From: Herbaspirillum hiltneri N3
GTDB taxonomy: Bacteria > Pseudomonadota > Gammaproteobacteria > Burkholderiales > Burkholderiaceae_D
NCBI RefSeq assembly: GCF_001267925.1
Contig: NZ_CP011409.1
Span: 3,596,001 to 3,660,000, forward strand
DNA length: 64,000 bases
Direction: 5' to 3'
Shown here: piece after piece, positions 57,105 through 64,000 of the stretch
Layout: the number at the start of each line of letters is the position of its first letter
Numbering within the stretch: position 1 is the first letter of the stretch
Made by a program: the position numbers and the translations under genes
Notes under the pieces: generated by a model
Told to the model about the DNA's origin: nothing
What the model saw: only the letters and a program-made list of their open reading frames with translations
Database searches by the model: none

Positions 57105-57125
57105 GATTTGGCGTAGGTTTGTTGA

Positions 57126-57153
57126 TAATTAGCGGAATGATTCTCAATATCAA
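57126..57153 (-). promoter_or_regulatory. Candidate promoter of the nuo operon
   Basis: On the minus strand TTGATA (57153-57148) and TAATTA (57131-57126) are separated by 16 bases, resembling -35 and -10 elements. It lies between the tRNA-Leu terminator and the nuoA GTG, so the operon needs its own promoter here. Match to the -10 consensus is moderate. Confidence 0.35.
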
Positions 57154-57170
57154 ACAGCTTTTTCCTCGAC

Positions 57171-57208
57171 AAAAAGCCAGCTCGGGACTTAGTCCTTTGC
57201 TGGCTTTT
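57171..57208 (-). terminator. Rho-independent terminator after tRNA-Leu
   Basis: AAAAAGCCAGC (57171-57181) pairs with GCTGGCTTTT (57199-57208), and on the minus strand is followed by TTTTTGTCG. It separates the tRNA transcript from nuoA. Confidence 0.82.
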
Positions 57209-57220
57209 CTCGGTATTTCA

Positions 57221-57305
57221 TGGTGCCGACGACGAGACTCGAACTCGTACAGCTTTCGCCACTACCCCCTCAAGATAGCGTGTCTACCAATTTCACCACG
57301 TCGGC
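57221..57305 (-). tRNA. tRNA-Leu, anticodon GAG
   Basis: 85 bases including an encoded CCA end. Acceptor stem GCCGACG pairs with CGTCGGC; the anticodon stem CTATC/GGTAG closes the loop TTGAGGG with anticodon GAG, reading CUU and CUC. The long variable arm of class II tRNA and the T-loop GTTCGAGTC (complement of gactcgaac) are visible. Lies between secG and nuoA on the same strand. Confidence 0.96.
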
Positions 57306-57414
57306 TTGAGACTGCAATTGTAACCCGTTTTGATGCTCTTGTTCAATGCACAATCGCACTAAAACTTCACAAACTGCTTTAAGTTTTGCGCATTATTACA
57401 CTCTGCGCAAAAGA

Positions 57415-57789
57415 CTATTTCGGAATCTGATTCGATTGATCTGCAGGATTAGCAGGAGCTGCGGCGGGAGCGCCCGATGCAGCCGGTGTTGCCGGAATTG
57501 CCGCTGCCGGAGCAGGCAGATTATCCATGACGCCGCCGGATTGCGAAACATGATGATTGCCGACGAATGCCAGCGCGAGAGTGGCCGCAAAAAAGATCGC
57601 GGCAGCGATGCCGGTCGACTTCGACAAGAAGTTGGAAGAACCCGTGGCGCCGAACAAGCTGCCCGACGCGCCCGAACCGAACGCCGCCCCCATATCCGCC
57701 CCTTTGCCGTGCTGCAGCAGAACCAGACCGATGATAGTCAGCGCCGCGAGCACCTGAACGACAACAATAACAGTAAATAAAGTATTCAT
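57415..57789 (-). CDS. secG: Preprotein translocase subunit SecG
   Basis: 124-residue inner-membrane subunit of the SecYEG channel, with two hydrophobic segments (about 3-22 and 56-76) flanking the conserved LLQHGKGADMGAAFGSGAS loop. The C-terminus is a long Ala/Pro-rich tail (about residues 90-124). Between tpiA and tRNA-Leu, a normal arrangement. Start ATG at 57789. Confidence 0.94.
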   Translation of the reverse strand: MNTLFTVIVVVQVLAALTIIGLVLLQHGKGADMGAAFGSGASGSLFGATGSSNFLSKSTGIAAAIFFAATLALAFVGNHHVSQSGGVMDNLPAPAAAIPATPAASGAPAAAPANPADQSNQIPK

Positions 57790-57819
57790 ATAGCCATCTT
57801 AAATTAAAACAACAAACAA

Positions 57820-58575
57820 TCAGTTGCCCTGGGCAGCCTGGACAATCGCCAGGAAATCCGCCGCTTTCAGAGCCGCGCCACCAATCAGACCACCATCGAT
57901 ATCCGACATGGCCAGCAGTTCCTTGGCGTTATCGGGTTTCATGCTACCACCGTAGAGGATTTGCACCCTGACGGCGGCGTCAGCATTTTTCGCAGCCAGG
58001 CGTGTGCGCAACATCGCGTGCACATCCTGCGCCATGGCGGGCGTCGCCGTCTTGCCCGTGCCGATGGCCCAGACCGGTTCGTACGCCACCACAATCTTTT
58101 GTACGTCGGCGACATCCAGCGCCGCCAGCACCACATCGAGCTGGCCGCCGACGATGTCGTTGGTGCGCCCTGCTTCGCGCTCCGCCAGCGTCTCGCCGAC
58201 GCAGACCACAGGCGTCAGACCTGCCTTCAGCGCCGCCGCCGTCTTGGCGGCGACCGCCGCGTCGTTTTCGCCGTGATAGGCGCGACGCTCGGAGTGGCCC
58301 ACGATGGCATATTTACAGCCGAATTCAGCCAGCATGGCTGCCGACACTTCCCCTGTATAGGCGCCGCTTGCATGGGCGGAAACGTCTTGCGCGCCCAAGG
58401 CAAGCGAGGAGCCGGCAACGGCCGCCTGCACTTGCGCCAGATAAGGAGCAGGCACGCATACGGCGACATCGGCATTGGCGCTGACGAGACCGGCCCGGAT
58501 ATCGGCGACCAGAGCGGCGTTGGCAGCGAGGCTGCCATTCATTTTCCAGTTACCGGCAACTAATTTACGGCGCAT
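57820..58575 (-). CDS. tpiA: Triose-phosphate isomerase
   Basis: Interconverts dihydroxyacetone phosphate and glyceraldehyde 3-phosphate. 251 residues from the ATG at 58575 (a TTG five codons earlier is less likely). Catalytic residues are present: Lys11 in NWKMNG, His94 in VGHSERR and Glu166 in [10 protein letters not shown]. secG follows after 30 bases on the same strand. Confidence 0.97.
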   Translation of the reverse strand: MRRKLVAGNWKMNGSLAANAALVADIRAGLVSANADVAVCVPAPYLAQVQAAVAGSSLALGAQDVSAHASGAYTGEVSAAMLAEFGCKYAIVGHSERRAYHGENDAAVAAKTAAALKAGLTPVVCVGETLAEREAGRTNDIVGGQLDVVLAALDVADVQKIVVAYEPVWAIGTGKTATPAMAQDVHAMLRTRLAAKNADAAVRVQILYGGSMKPDNAKELLAMSDIDGGLIGGAALKAADFLAIVQAAQGN

Positions 58576-58694
58576 AAAAGGGAGAGCCAAAGGACGAATT
58601 AAGGGGAGAATTCTGAATAACCCCGCATTCTATCGCGCCGCGGCAAACCCGGTCAAACCAAACGCCGGGGTATCTGGCCCTTCCGCAGTTTTAT

Positions 58695-59675
58695 TTAATC
58701 CAGCGCAAGCATGATCTTGCCGACATGCGCACTCGATTCCATGAGCGCGTGCGCCTGCGACGCCTGCGCCAGCGGGAAAGTCTTGTAGATCACCGGTTTC
58801 ACCTTGCCGCTGGCGAGCAGCGGCCAGACGCGCTCCTGCAATTGATGAGCGATGAACGCCTTGAACTCCACCGGACGCGGGCGCAAGGTCGAACCCGTCA
58901 CCGTCAGGCGGCGACGCAGGATCTGGCTCATGTCCAGTTGTCCCTTGGCGCCGCCCAGCAAGGCGATGATGACCAGCCGGCCGTCGTCGGCCAGGGTCTT
59001 GATTTCGCGCGGCAGGTAATCGCCCCCGACCATGTCGAGGATGACGTCGACGCCGCGGCCTTCGGTGACCGCCTTGACGGCTTCTTCGAAATCTCCGGTA
59101 CGGTAGTTGATGGCCAGTTCCGCTCCCAGAGCTTCGCAGGCGCGGCACTTGTCATCCGAGCCGGCGGTCGCGAACACGCGATGCCCCAGCGCCGCCGCAA
59201 TCTGGATCGCGGTCACGCCGATGCCCGACGAACCGCCCTGCACCAGCAGGGTTTCGCCTGGAGCAAGGCGCGCCCGTTCGAACACGTTGCTCCAGACGGT
59301 GAAAAAATTCTCGGGCAGCGCCGCTGCCTGCAGCGCGCTCAGGCCTTGCGGCACGGGCAGGCATTGCGCCAGCGGCGCAGCGCAGTATTCGGCGTAACCG
59401 CCGCCCTGCACCAGCGCGCACACCAGATCGCCTTTTTTGAACGTGCTGCCGCTGAGGTCGCCATCCACAATTTCGCCGGCGACTTCCAGCCCCGGCAGGT
59501 CCGAAGCACCCGGCGGCACCGGATAGTTGCCCTGGCGCTGGAATACGTCCGGACGATTGACGCCGGCGGCATGGACCTTGATCAGGATTTCGCCGTTTTT
59601 AAGCTGCGGCAGTGGCCGTTCGCACAACTGCAGTACTTCAGGCCCGCCGAATTCGGTAATTTCAATTGCCCGCAT
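58695..59675 (-). CDS. NAD(P)H quinone oxidoreductase (MDR superfamily, PIG3/Qor-like)
   Basis: 326-residue zinc-free medium-chain reductase. The N-terminal part (MRAIEITEFGGPEVLQL) and the nucleotide-binding segment LLVQGGSSGIGVTAIQIAAALGHRVFATAGSDDK are typical of quinone oxidoreductases of the PIG3 type. It lacks structural and catalytic zinc cysteines. The ATG at 59675 follows AAAGGAAAAAC; the extension to 59708 lacks family character. Physiological quinone or enoyl substrate unknown. Confidence 0.9.
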   Translation of the reverse strand: MRAIEITEFGGPEVLQLCERPLPQLKNGEILIKVHAAGVNRPDVFQRQGNYPVPPGASDLPGLEVAGEIVDGDLSGSTFKKGDLVCALVQGGGYAEYCAAPLAQCLPVPQGLSALQAAALPENFFTVWSNVFERARLAPGETLLVQGGSSGIGVTAIQIAAALGHRVFATAGSDDKCRACEALGAELAINYRTGDFEEAVKAVTEGRGVDVILDMVGGDYLPREIKTLADDGRLVIIALLGGAKGQLDMSQILRRRLTVTGSTLRPRPVEFKAFIAHQLQERVWPLLASGKVKPVIYKTFPLAQASQAHALMESSAHVGKIMLALD

Positions 59676-59723
59676 GTTTTTCCTTTGACGCCGCGACGGC
59701 GTCAGCAATGACGAACCGACTGT

Positions 59724-60278
59724 TTACAGCGATGCGGCCGCGCGCGCGGCGGTATCGTACAAACCGGAGGCGCTGCGCAACAATTGCGCGGCCTCGCCGA
59801 TCGCCTGGTTCTGGATGCCGCTGTCGACCTGCACCTCGATCAAGCAGCGCTCACGCACTTCCTTGTAGCGCATGCAAAGCTGCTGGCCCTCGTCGGTAGT
59901 CGAGAACAGCAATTCCTTGCCGGCCTTTTCGCTCTTCACGTAACCGGCCTTGACCAGTTTCTTGAGCGCATAAGTGACAACATGCGTATCCTCGATATTC
60001 AGGACAAAACAAATGTCCGCGAGTTTCTTCTTGCGTTCGCGGTGGTTCACGTGATGCAACAAAGAGACCTCGATTGCCGTCATATCTTTAGCACCCGCAG
60101 CCATCATGCAGCGCATCATCCAGCGATTGAACGCATTGCCTGCCATGATCAGGGCATATTCCAGCTCGGACAGCTCTGCGCTGCGCTCGGAAACGAGATG
60201 ATTGGAAGAGACGATTTTGGTCGGAGATTTTTGTGTCACGGCCTGTTCCGGCGTGTTTTTAAGGGATTTGTCGCTCAT
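59724..60278 (-). CDS. Winged-helix (MarR-like) transcription regulator
   Basis: 184-residue regulator from the ATG at 60278; a GTG at 60320 is possible. The segment AIEVSLLHHVNHRERKKKLADICFVLNIEDTHVVTYALKKLVKAGYVKSEKAGKELLFSTTDEG is a winged helix-turn-helix with the wing hairpin. N-terminal helices before it may mediate dimerisation. It diverges from the pxp operon across an A/T-rich gap and may regulate it, or the neighbouring oxidoreductase; both are inferences. Confidence 0.8.
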   Translation of the reverse strand: MSDKSLKNTPEQAVTQKSPTKIVSSNHLVSERSAELSELEYALIMAGNAFNRWMMRCMMAAGAKDMTAIEVSLLHHVNHRERKKKLADICFVLNIEDTHVVTYALKKLVKAGYVKSEKAGKELLFSTTDEGQQLCMRYKEVRERCLIEVQVDSGIQNQAIGEAAQLLRSASGLYDTAARAAASL

Positions 60279-60320
60279 AAGGGCTTTTCTATCGTGAAAA
60301 TGTTCGTACAACCACGACAC

Positions 60321-60356
60321 TATATAGCAATCTTAAATAAATAATTTATCTATATA
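60321..60356. promoter_or_regulatory. A/T-rich inverted repeats between the winged-helix gene and pxpB
   Basis: TATATAG (60321-60327) and CTATATA (60350-60356) form an outer inverted repeat, and ATAAAT-A-ATTTAT (60337-60349) an inner one. The stretch stands out against GC-rich coding sequence and lies in a divergent promoter gap. It probably includes promoter elements and an operator. Confidence 0.5.
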
Positions 60357-60426
60357 TTGTCTATACCTTGTCCGAAATGTATGATCCCTCGGGATTAACG
60401 GGCGCAAGCCTTCCAGCCAGATTCGG

Positions 60427-61086
60427 ATGACAATGATTCAACCCCAACTCCACTTCCTCGGCGACGGCGCACTGCTGTGCAATCTGCCGCCGCCGGCCAC
60501 CCTGGCGCATCAACAACGTATCTGGAGCATTGCCGATGCAGCGACGCAATGGCCGGAGGTGGCCGAGGTCGTGCCCGGCATGAACAACCTGACGTTGATC
60601 TTGCGCCGGCCGGTTGCCGACATGGACGCCGTCTCGAAGCGCATCCTCTCCAGCTGGAAACATGTCGACGCCGGCCAACTGAGCGGCCGCGACGTCGACA
60701 TCCCGGTCGTGTATGGCGGCGCCGACGGCCCGGACCTCGACGTCATCGCTCGCCATACCGGCCTCTCGACAGCGGAAGTCATCCGCCGCCACAGCGAAGG
60801 CGAATACGTCGTCTACTTCATCGGCTTCATGCCCGGCTTCGCGTATATGGGCGGCCTCGATCCGCAACTTGCCACCCCGCGCCAGAACGAACCTCGCCTG
60901 ACGATTCCCGCCGGCTCCGTCGGCATCGGCGGCGAACAGACCGGGATTTATCCGCTGGCGTCGCCTGGCGGGTGGCAACTGCTCGGACGCACGGCGTTGT
61001 CGCTGTTCGATCCGACACAAAATCCACCAACCCTGTTGCGCCCGGGCGATCGCGTCCGCTTCACCGTAGAACGGATCGCAAAATGA
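60427..61086 (+). CDS. pxpB: 5-Oxoprolinase subunit PxpB (KipI family)
   Basis: 219-residue subunit of the ATP-dependent PxpABC 5-oxoprolinase, which opens 5-oxoproline (pyroglutamate) to glutamate. The KipI-type motif EYVVYFIGFMPGFAYMGGLDPQLATPR and the GSVGIGGEQTGIYPLASPGGW segment are intact. Start ATG at 60427 with another Met two codons later. Its stop overlaps pxpC by four bases (ATGA). Confidence 0.93.
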   Translation: MTMIQPQLHFLGDGALLCNLPPPATLAHQQRIWSIADAATQWPEVAEVVPGMNNLTLILRRPVADMDAVSKRILSSWKHVDAGQLSGRDVDIPVVYGGADGPDLDVIARHTGLSTAEVIRRHSEGEYVVYFIGFMPGFAYMGGLDPQLATPRQNEPRLTIPAGSVGIGGEQTGIYPLASPGGWQLLGRTALSLFDPTQNPPTLLRPGDRVRFTVERIAK

Positions 61087-62093
61087 TGGAAATCATCCAA
61101 CCCGGCGTGCTGACGTCGGTGCAAGACCTCGGGCGTCCCGGCCATCGCCGGCTCGGCATCAATCCCGGCGGCGCACTCAATCCACTGGCGCTCAGCACCG
61201 CCAACCTGCTGGTCGGCAACGACGCCGGCGCAGCCGGCCTGGAAATCACCATGGGAGCCTGCGAACTGCGCTTCACCGCCGATACGCGCATTGCGCTCGG
61301 AGGCGACGATTTCGACGCGCGGCTCGACGATAAACCGCTGGCGCCATACTGGAGCATGCCGGTGCGCGCCGGCCAAACCCTGCGCCTGGCGCACGTCGGT
61401 CGTGGCGGCACCCCAGGCATGCGCACCTGCCTCGCGGTCGCGGGCGGCATTGATGTGCCGGTCATTCTCGACTCGCGCAGCACCGACCTGAAAGCAGGCT
61501 TTGGCGGACATCAAGGCCGCGCATTGCGCAAGGGTGATCGCCTGCCATTGGGCGATGCCGGCGTCAAAGCCAGCGGCCCCGCCTTCGGCGTGCGTTCGCC
61601 GCAGTGGAGCGGCCTCAGCGCGCAATCCAATGACAGCAGCAAACTGACCACGCTGCGCGTACTACCCGGCCCCGAATTCGAACAGTTCACGGTCGCCGCC
61701 CGCAACACGCTGTGTCAGGACAAGTGGCGCATCACGCCCAACAGCAACCGCATGGGCTATCGGCTGGAAGGCCCGGAACTGAAGCGCAAGCAAAGCCGCG
61801 ACCTGCTCTCGCACGGCGTGGTGCCGGGCGTGATCCAGGTGCCGCCTTCCGGCCAACCCATCATCCTGATGGGCGATGCGCAAACCACCGGCGGCTATCC
61901 GAAGATCGGCGTGGTCATTGCGGCGGACATGTGGAAACTGGCGCAGGCCCCGCTCAACGGCTTGTTGCAACTGCAACTCTGCGATCTGGAACAGGCCTTG
62001 CATGCATGGGAAGAACAGCAGCGCTATCTGGCCCATGTCGAACAAACCGTCGCCGCGCTCGACTGGTCGCGCGCCACGCAATATCGCAAATAA
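61083..62093 (+). CDS. pxpC: 5-Oxoprolinase subunit PxpC (KipA family)
   Basis: 336-residue biotin-dependent-carboxylase-like subunit. N-terminus IIQPGVLTSVQDLGRPGHRRLGINPGGALNPLA and C-terminal GDAQTTGGYPKIGVV are the KipA signatures. Forms the PxpBC complex, working with PxpA. Start ATG at 61083, overlapping pxpB by four bases. Confidence 0.93.
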   Translation: MMEIIQPGVLTSVQDLGRPGHRRLGINPGGALNPLALSTANLLVGNDAGAAGLEITMGACELRFTADTRIALGGDDFDARLDDKPLAPYWSMPVRAGQTLRLAHVGRGGTPGMRTCLAVAGGIDVPVILDSRSTDLKAGFGGHQGRALRKGDRLPLGDAGVKASGPAFGVRSPQWSGLSAQSNDSSKLTTLRVLPGPEFEQFTVAARNTLCQDKWRITPNSNRMGYRLEGPELKRKQSRDLLSHGVVPGVIQVPPSGQPIILMGDAQTTGGYPKIGVVIAADMWKLAQAPLNGLLQLQLCDLEQALHAWEEQQRYLAHVEQTVAALDWSRATQYRK

Positions 62094-62121
62094 GGACAGC
62101 TCATGCAAGGACAGCTCATGC
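62092..62121 (+). repeat. Tandem 15-base duplication covering the pxpA ribosome site and start
   Basis: AAGGACAGCTCATGC occurs at 62092-62106 and again at 62107-62121 with no spacer. Each copy carries a Shine-Dalgarno core and an in-frame ATG, so pxpA has two starts five codons apart. Confidence 0.93.
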
Positions 62122-62858
62122 ACATCGATCTCAACGCCGATCTCGGCGAAGGCTGCGACAATGACGAACAGCTGCTGACCCTGGTCAGCTCGGCCAACAT
62201 CGCTTGCGGCTGGCATGCCGGCGACGCCAACACCATGCGCCAAAGCGTGCGCTGGGCGATCCGGAACCACGTCGCCATCGGCGCCCATCCGAGTTTTCCC
62301 GATCGCGAAAATTTCGGCCGCAGCGCCATGAACCTGTCGCCCGAAGAAATCATCAGCGCCATGCTGTATCAATTGGGTGCGCTCGACGCCATTGTGCGCG
62401 CCGAAGGCGGCCGCATGGTGCACGTCAAACCGCATGGCGCGCTCTACAACCAGGCCGCCCGGGACCCTGTGCTGGCGCACGCGATCTGCTCCGCGATCCG
62501 CACCTTCAATCCGGAACTGGCGCTGTTCGGCCTGGCCGGCAGCGAACTCATCAGCGCGGCAAAACAAGCCGGCCTGACTGCGATAGAAGAAGTGTTCGCC
62601 GATCGCGCCTATAACGCCGACGGCAGCCTGGTCAGCCGCACGCTGCCCGGCGCCATGATCGAGGATGAAGCGCAAGCCATCGCGCAAACGATTTCATTCG
62701 TCAAGGACAAGCAGGTCACCGCCATCGACGGCAGCGTAGTCAAGGTCAACGCGCAGACCGTCTGCCTGCATGGCGACGGTGCGCATGCCTTGCAATTTGC
62801 CCGCCAGATTCGCACGCGCCTGGGCAGCGAGCACATCGCGATCCGTGCGCCGTCCTGA
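62103..62858 (+). CDS. pxpA: 5-Oxoprolinase subunit PxpA (LamB/YcsF family)
   Basis: 251-residue LamB/YcsF protein that phosphorylates or otherwise activates 5-oxoproline in the PxpABC complex. Conserved [35 protein letters not shown] and [12 protein letters not shown] segments are present. Two in-frame starts: 62103 and 62118; the second gives the usual N-terminus [12 protein letters not shown]. Follows pxpC after nine bases. Confidence 0.92.
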   Translation: MQGQLMHIDLNADLGEGCDNDEQLLTLVSSANIACGWHAGDANTMRQSVRWAIRNHVAIGAHPSFPDRENFGRSAMNLSPEEIISAMLYQLGALDAIVRAEGGRMVHVKPHGALYNQAARDPVLAHAICSAIRTFNPELALFGLAGSELISAAKQAGLTAIEEVFADRAYNADGSLVSRTLPGAMIEDEAQAIAQTISFVKDKQVTAIDGSVVKVNAQTVCLHGDGAHALQFARQIRTRLGSEHIAIRAPS

Positions 62859-62954
62859 TTTCGTTCCACCGTCGTTTTTGGTCGTTTTGTCGTTCTGGAT
62901 TTTTCGTCGTCAGCAGTCAATTCACAATAACCATTCCTACTTGGGAGATAGTCC

Positions 62955-63674
62955 ATGGATAGCTCGATTTTGCTACCGTTGATCGGGATTCCGATCGTCG
63001 TTGCAGGCTTCGCTTTTCGTTTCAATCCACTGCTGGTCGTTACCGTCGCCGGTCTCGCCACCGGCCTTGCAGTCGGCATGGATTTCGGCATGCTGCTGGA
63101 GACCTTCGGCGAGAAGTTCATCAACAGCCGCTCGCTGGCCGTGTATGTCCTGATCCTGCCGATCATCGGCCTGCTGGAAAGTTACGGCCTGAAGGAGCGC
63201 GCGCAAGATTGGATATCCAGCATGGCGAGCGCGACGTCGGCCCGCATCCTGATGCTGTACTTCATCCTGCGCCAGGTGTTTGGCGCACTCGGCCTGACCT
63301 ATATCGGCGGCCAGGCGCAAACCGTGCGGCCTCTGCTTGCCCCCATGGTCGAGGGTGCTGCGACGGCGCGCTATGGCGACTTGCCGCAACACATCCGCGA
63401 CAAACTGCGCGCCCACTCCGCAGCCTGTGACAACATCGCCGTGTTCTTCGGCGAAGACATTTTCCTCGCCTTCGGTGCGGTGCTGCTGATCGACGCCTTC
63501 CTCAAGGAAAACGGCATCACCAACGTTGAACCCTTGCATCTCGGCTTGTGGGCCATCCCAACCGCGATTGCGGCGTTGGCCATTCACATGTTCCGCCTGG
63601 TGCGTCTCGATGCCGGCATTCAGCGCGACGTCAATGCCTGGCAAAAATCCGAAGGAAAAGAGGTGACAGCATGA
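62955..63674 (+). CDS. DUF969 family membrane protein
   Basis: 239-residue inner-membrane protein with about six hydrophobic segments and a conserved central loop with GLTYIGGQAQTVRPLLAPM. DUF969 and DUF979 genes next to pxp genes are thought to form a two-component permease for 5-oxoproline or a related metabolite. Start ATG at 62955, 96 bases after pxpA. Its stop overlaps the next start by four bases (ATGA). Confidence 0.9.
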   Translation: MDSSILLPLIGIPIVVAGFAFRFNPLLVVTVAGLATGLAVGMDFGMLLETFGEKFINSRSLAVYVLILPIIGLLESYGLKERAQDWISSMASATSARILMLYFILRQVFGALGLTYIGGQAQTVRPLLAPMVEGAATARYGDLPQHIRDKLRAHSAACDNIAVFFGEDIFLAFGAVLLIDAFLKENGITNVEPLHLGLWAIPTAIAALAIHMFRLVRLDAGIQRDVNAWQKSEGKEVTA

Positions 63675-64000
63675 ATACCCTTATCACGATCAACGAAATC
63701 TACTACCTCATCGGCGTCATCGTCATGCTGCTGGTCGGCATGACATTGCGCGACAAAGGCAACCCCAAACGCCTGACCACCGCGCTGTTCTGGTTTCTGT
63801 TCGGCTCGGTATTCCTGTTCAGCGACTTGCTGGTGTCTTCGCTGGGCAAACCGCTGGCTTACCGCATCATCGGCGTCGTGGTCATCCTGCTTTCGCTGAT
63901 TGCCGGTTTCGGCCTGCTGTCGATCGGCACTTACAAGCAGCGCAGCGCCGAGCAACGTCAGGCCTCGGCCAATCAGTACGGCAACTGGATTTTTGTCCCG
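63671..64000 (+). CDS. DUF979 family membrane protein (3' end outside the window)
   Basis: 110 codons are present before the window edge, with three hydrophobic segments, beginning MNTLITINEIYYLIGVIVMLLVGMTLRDKGNPKRLTTALFWFLFGSVFLFSD. It overlaps the DUF969 gene by four bases, so the two are translationally coupled. The pair is the presumed permease of the pxp operon. Further genes, such as pyroglutamyl peptidase, could follow outside the window. Confidence 0.9.
   Translation, partial: MNTLITINEIYYLIGVIVMLLVGMTLRDKGNPKRLTTALFWFLFGSVFLFSDLLVSSLGKPLAYRIIGVVVILLSLIAGFGLLSIGTYKQRSAEQRQASANQYGNWIFVP

Noticed and set aside
57119..57382. 87-codon frame on the plus strand over the tRNA
   Set aside because: It crosses tRNA-Leu and its terminator, so it is not a gene.
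60477..62093. A 538-codon frame running across pxpB and in frame into pxpC
   Set aside because: It is pxpC extended upstream in the wrong phase of pxpB; the real pxpC start is the ATGA overlap at 61083, and the upstream part is Arg/Pro-rich noise.
1..64000. Search for CRISPR arrays, IS ends, phage genes, toxin-antitoxin pairs or defence systems
   Set aside because: No direct-repeat arrays with spacers, transposase, integrase or defence gene is visible; all long frames fit housekeeping or catabolic families.

Overview
The window looks like chromosome of a betaproteobacterium of the order Burkholderiales, most likely Oxalobacteraceae (Herbaspirillum/Collimonas type). This is inferred from the GC-rich coding sequence, the gene order tpiA-secG-tRNA-Leu-nuoABCDEFGHIJKLMN-DUF2818-NUDIX, the livM-livG fusion and the imuABC mutagenesis cassette. 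No insertion sequence, prophage, CRISPR array, rRNA or origin is visible. Most of the window is dense, ordinary chromosome with short gaps.

Layout. 1-3.3 kb: 5' part of moeA, then an asparaginase and an MFS carrier in one operon. 3.5-7.7 kb: a MocR-type regulator diverging from a class II (degradative type) HMG-CoA reductase and an orphan branched-chain-amino-acid-type binding protein, with a three-copy TTGGGTACA operator between them. 7.8-10.6 kb: LysE exporter, a serine hydrolase and two small lipoproteins. 10.9-14.3 kb: metR/metE divergon. 14.4-19.7 kb: imuA-imuB-dnaE2 under a near-consensus LexA box. 19.8-24.3 kb: flavin-binding protein, MFS carrier, GntR regulator and OFA-family (oxalate/formate-type) carrier with a palindromic operator. 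24.4-31.8 kb: a catabolic operon with LysR regulator, SMP-30 hydrolase, TRAP transporter (P, Q, M), HMG-CoA lyase and class III CoA-transferase. 32-37.2 kb: livKH(MG)F branched-chain amino acid ABC transporter. 37.3-41.6 kb: thioesterase, ETF:ubiquinone oxidoreductase behind a repeat array, exported alpha/beta hydrolase, NUDIX hydrolase. 41.6-57.1 kb: complete 14-gene respiratory complex I operon plus DUF2818. 57.2-60.3 kb: tRNA-Leu(GAG), secG, tpiA, quinone oxidoreductase, winged-helix regulator. 60.4-64 kb: pxpBCA 5-oxoprolinase with DUF969/DUF979 membrane proteins, the last one cut by the window edge.

How the parts connect. The most interesting idea is that two modules about 20 kb apart form one pathway. 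Mevalonate would be taken up and oxidised to HMG-CoA by the reductase near 5-6 kb. Free 3-hydroxy-3-methylglutarate, or a similar acid, would be imported by the TRAP system, activated by the CoA-transferase and cleaved by HMG-CoA lyase near 25-30 kb to acetoacetate and acetyl-CoA. The catalytic residues of both enzymes are intact, but the substrates are inferred. ETF:quinone oxidoreductase and complex I are the entry points for electrons from acyl-CoA and NADH oxidation.

Limits: all family calls come from reading motifs and lengths by eye. Promoter, operator and terminator calls are pattern-based.
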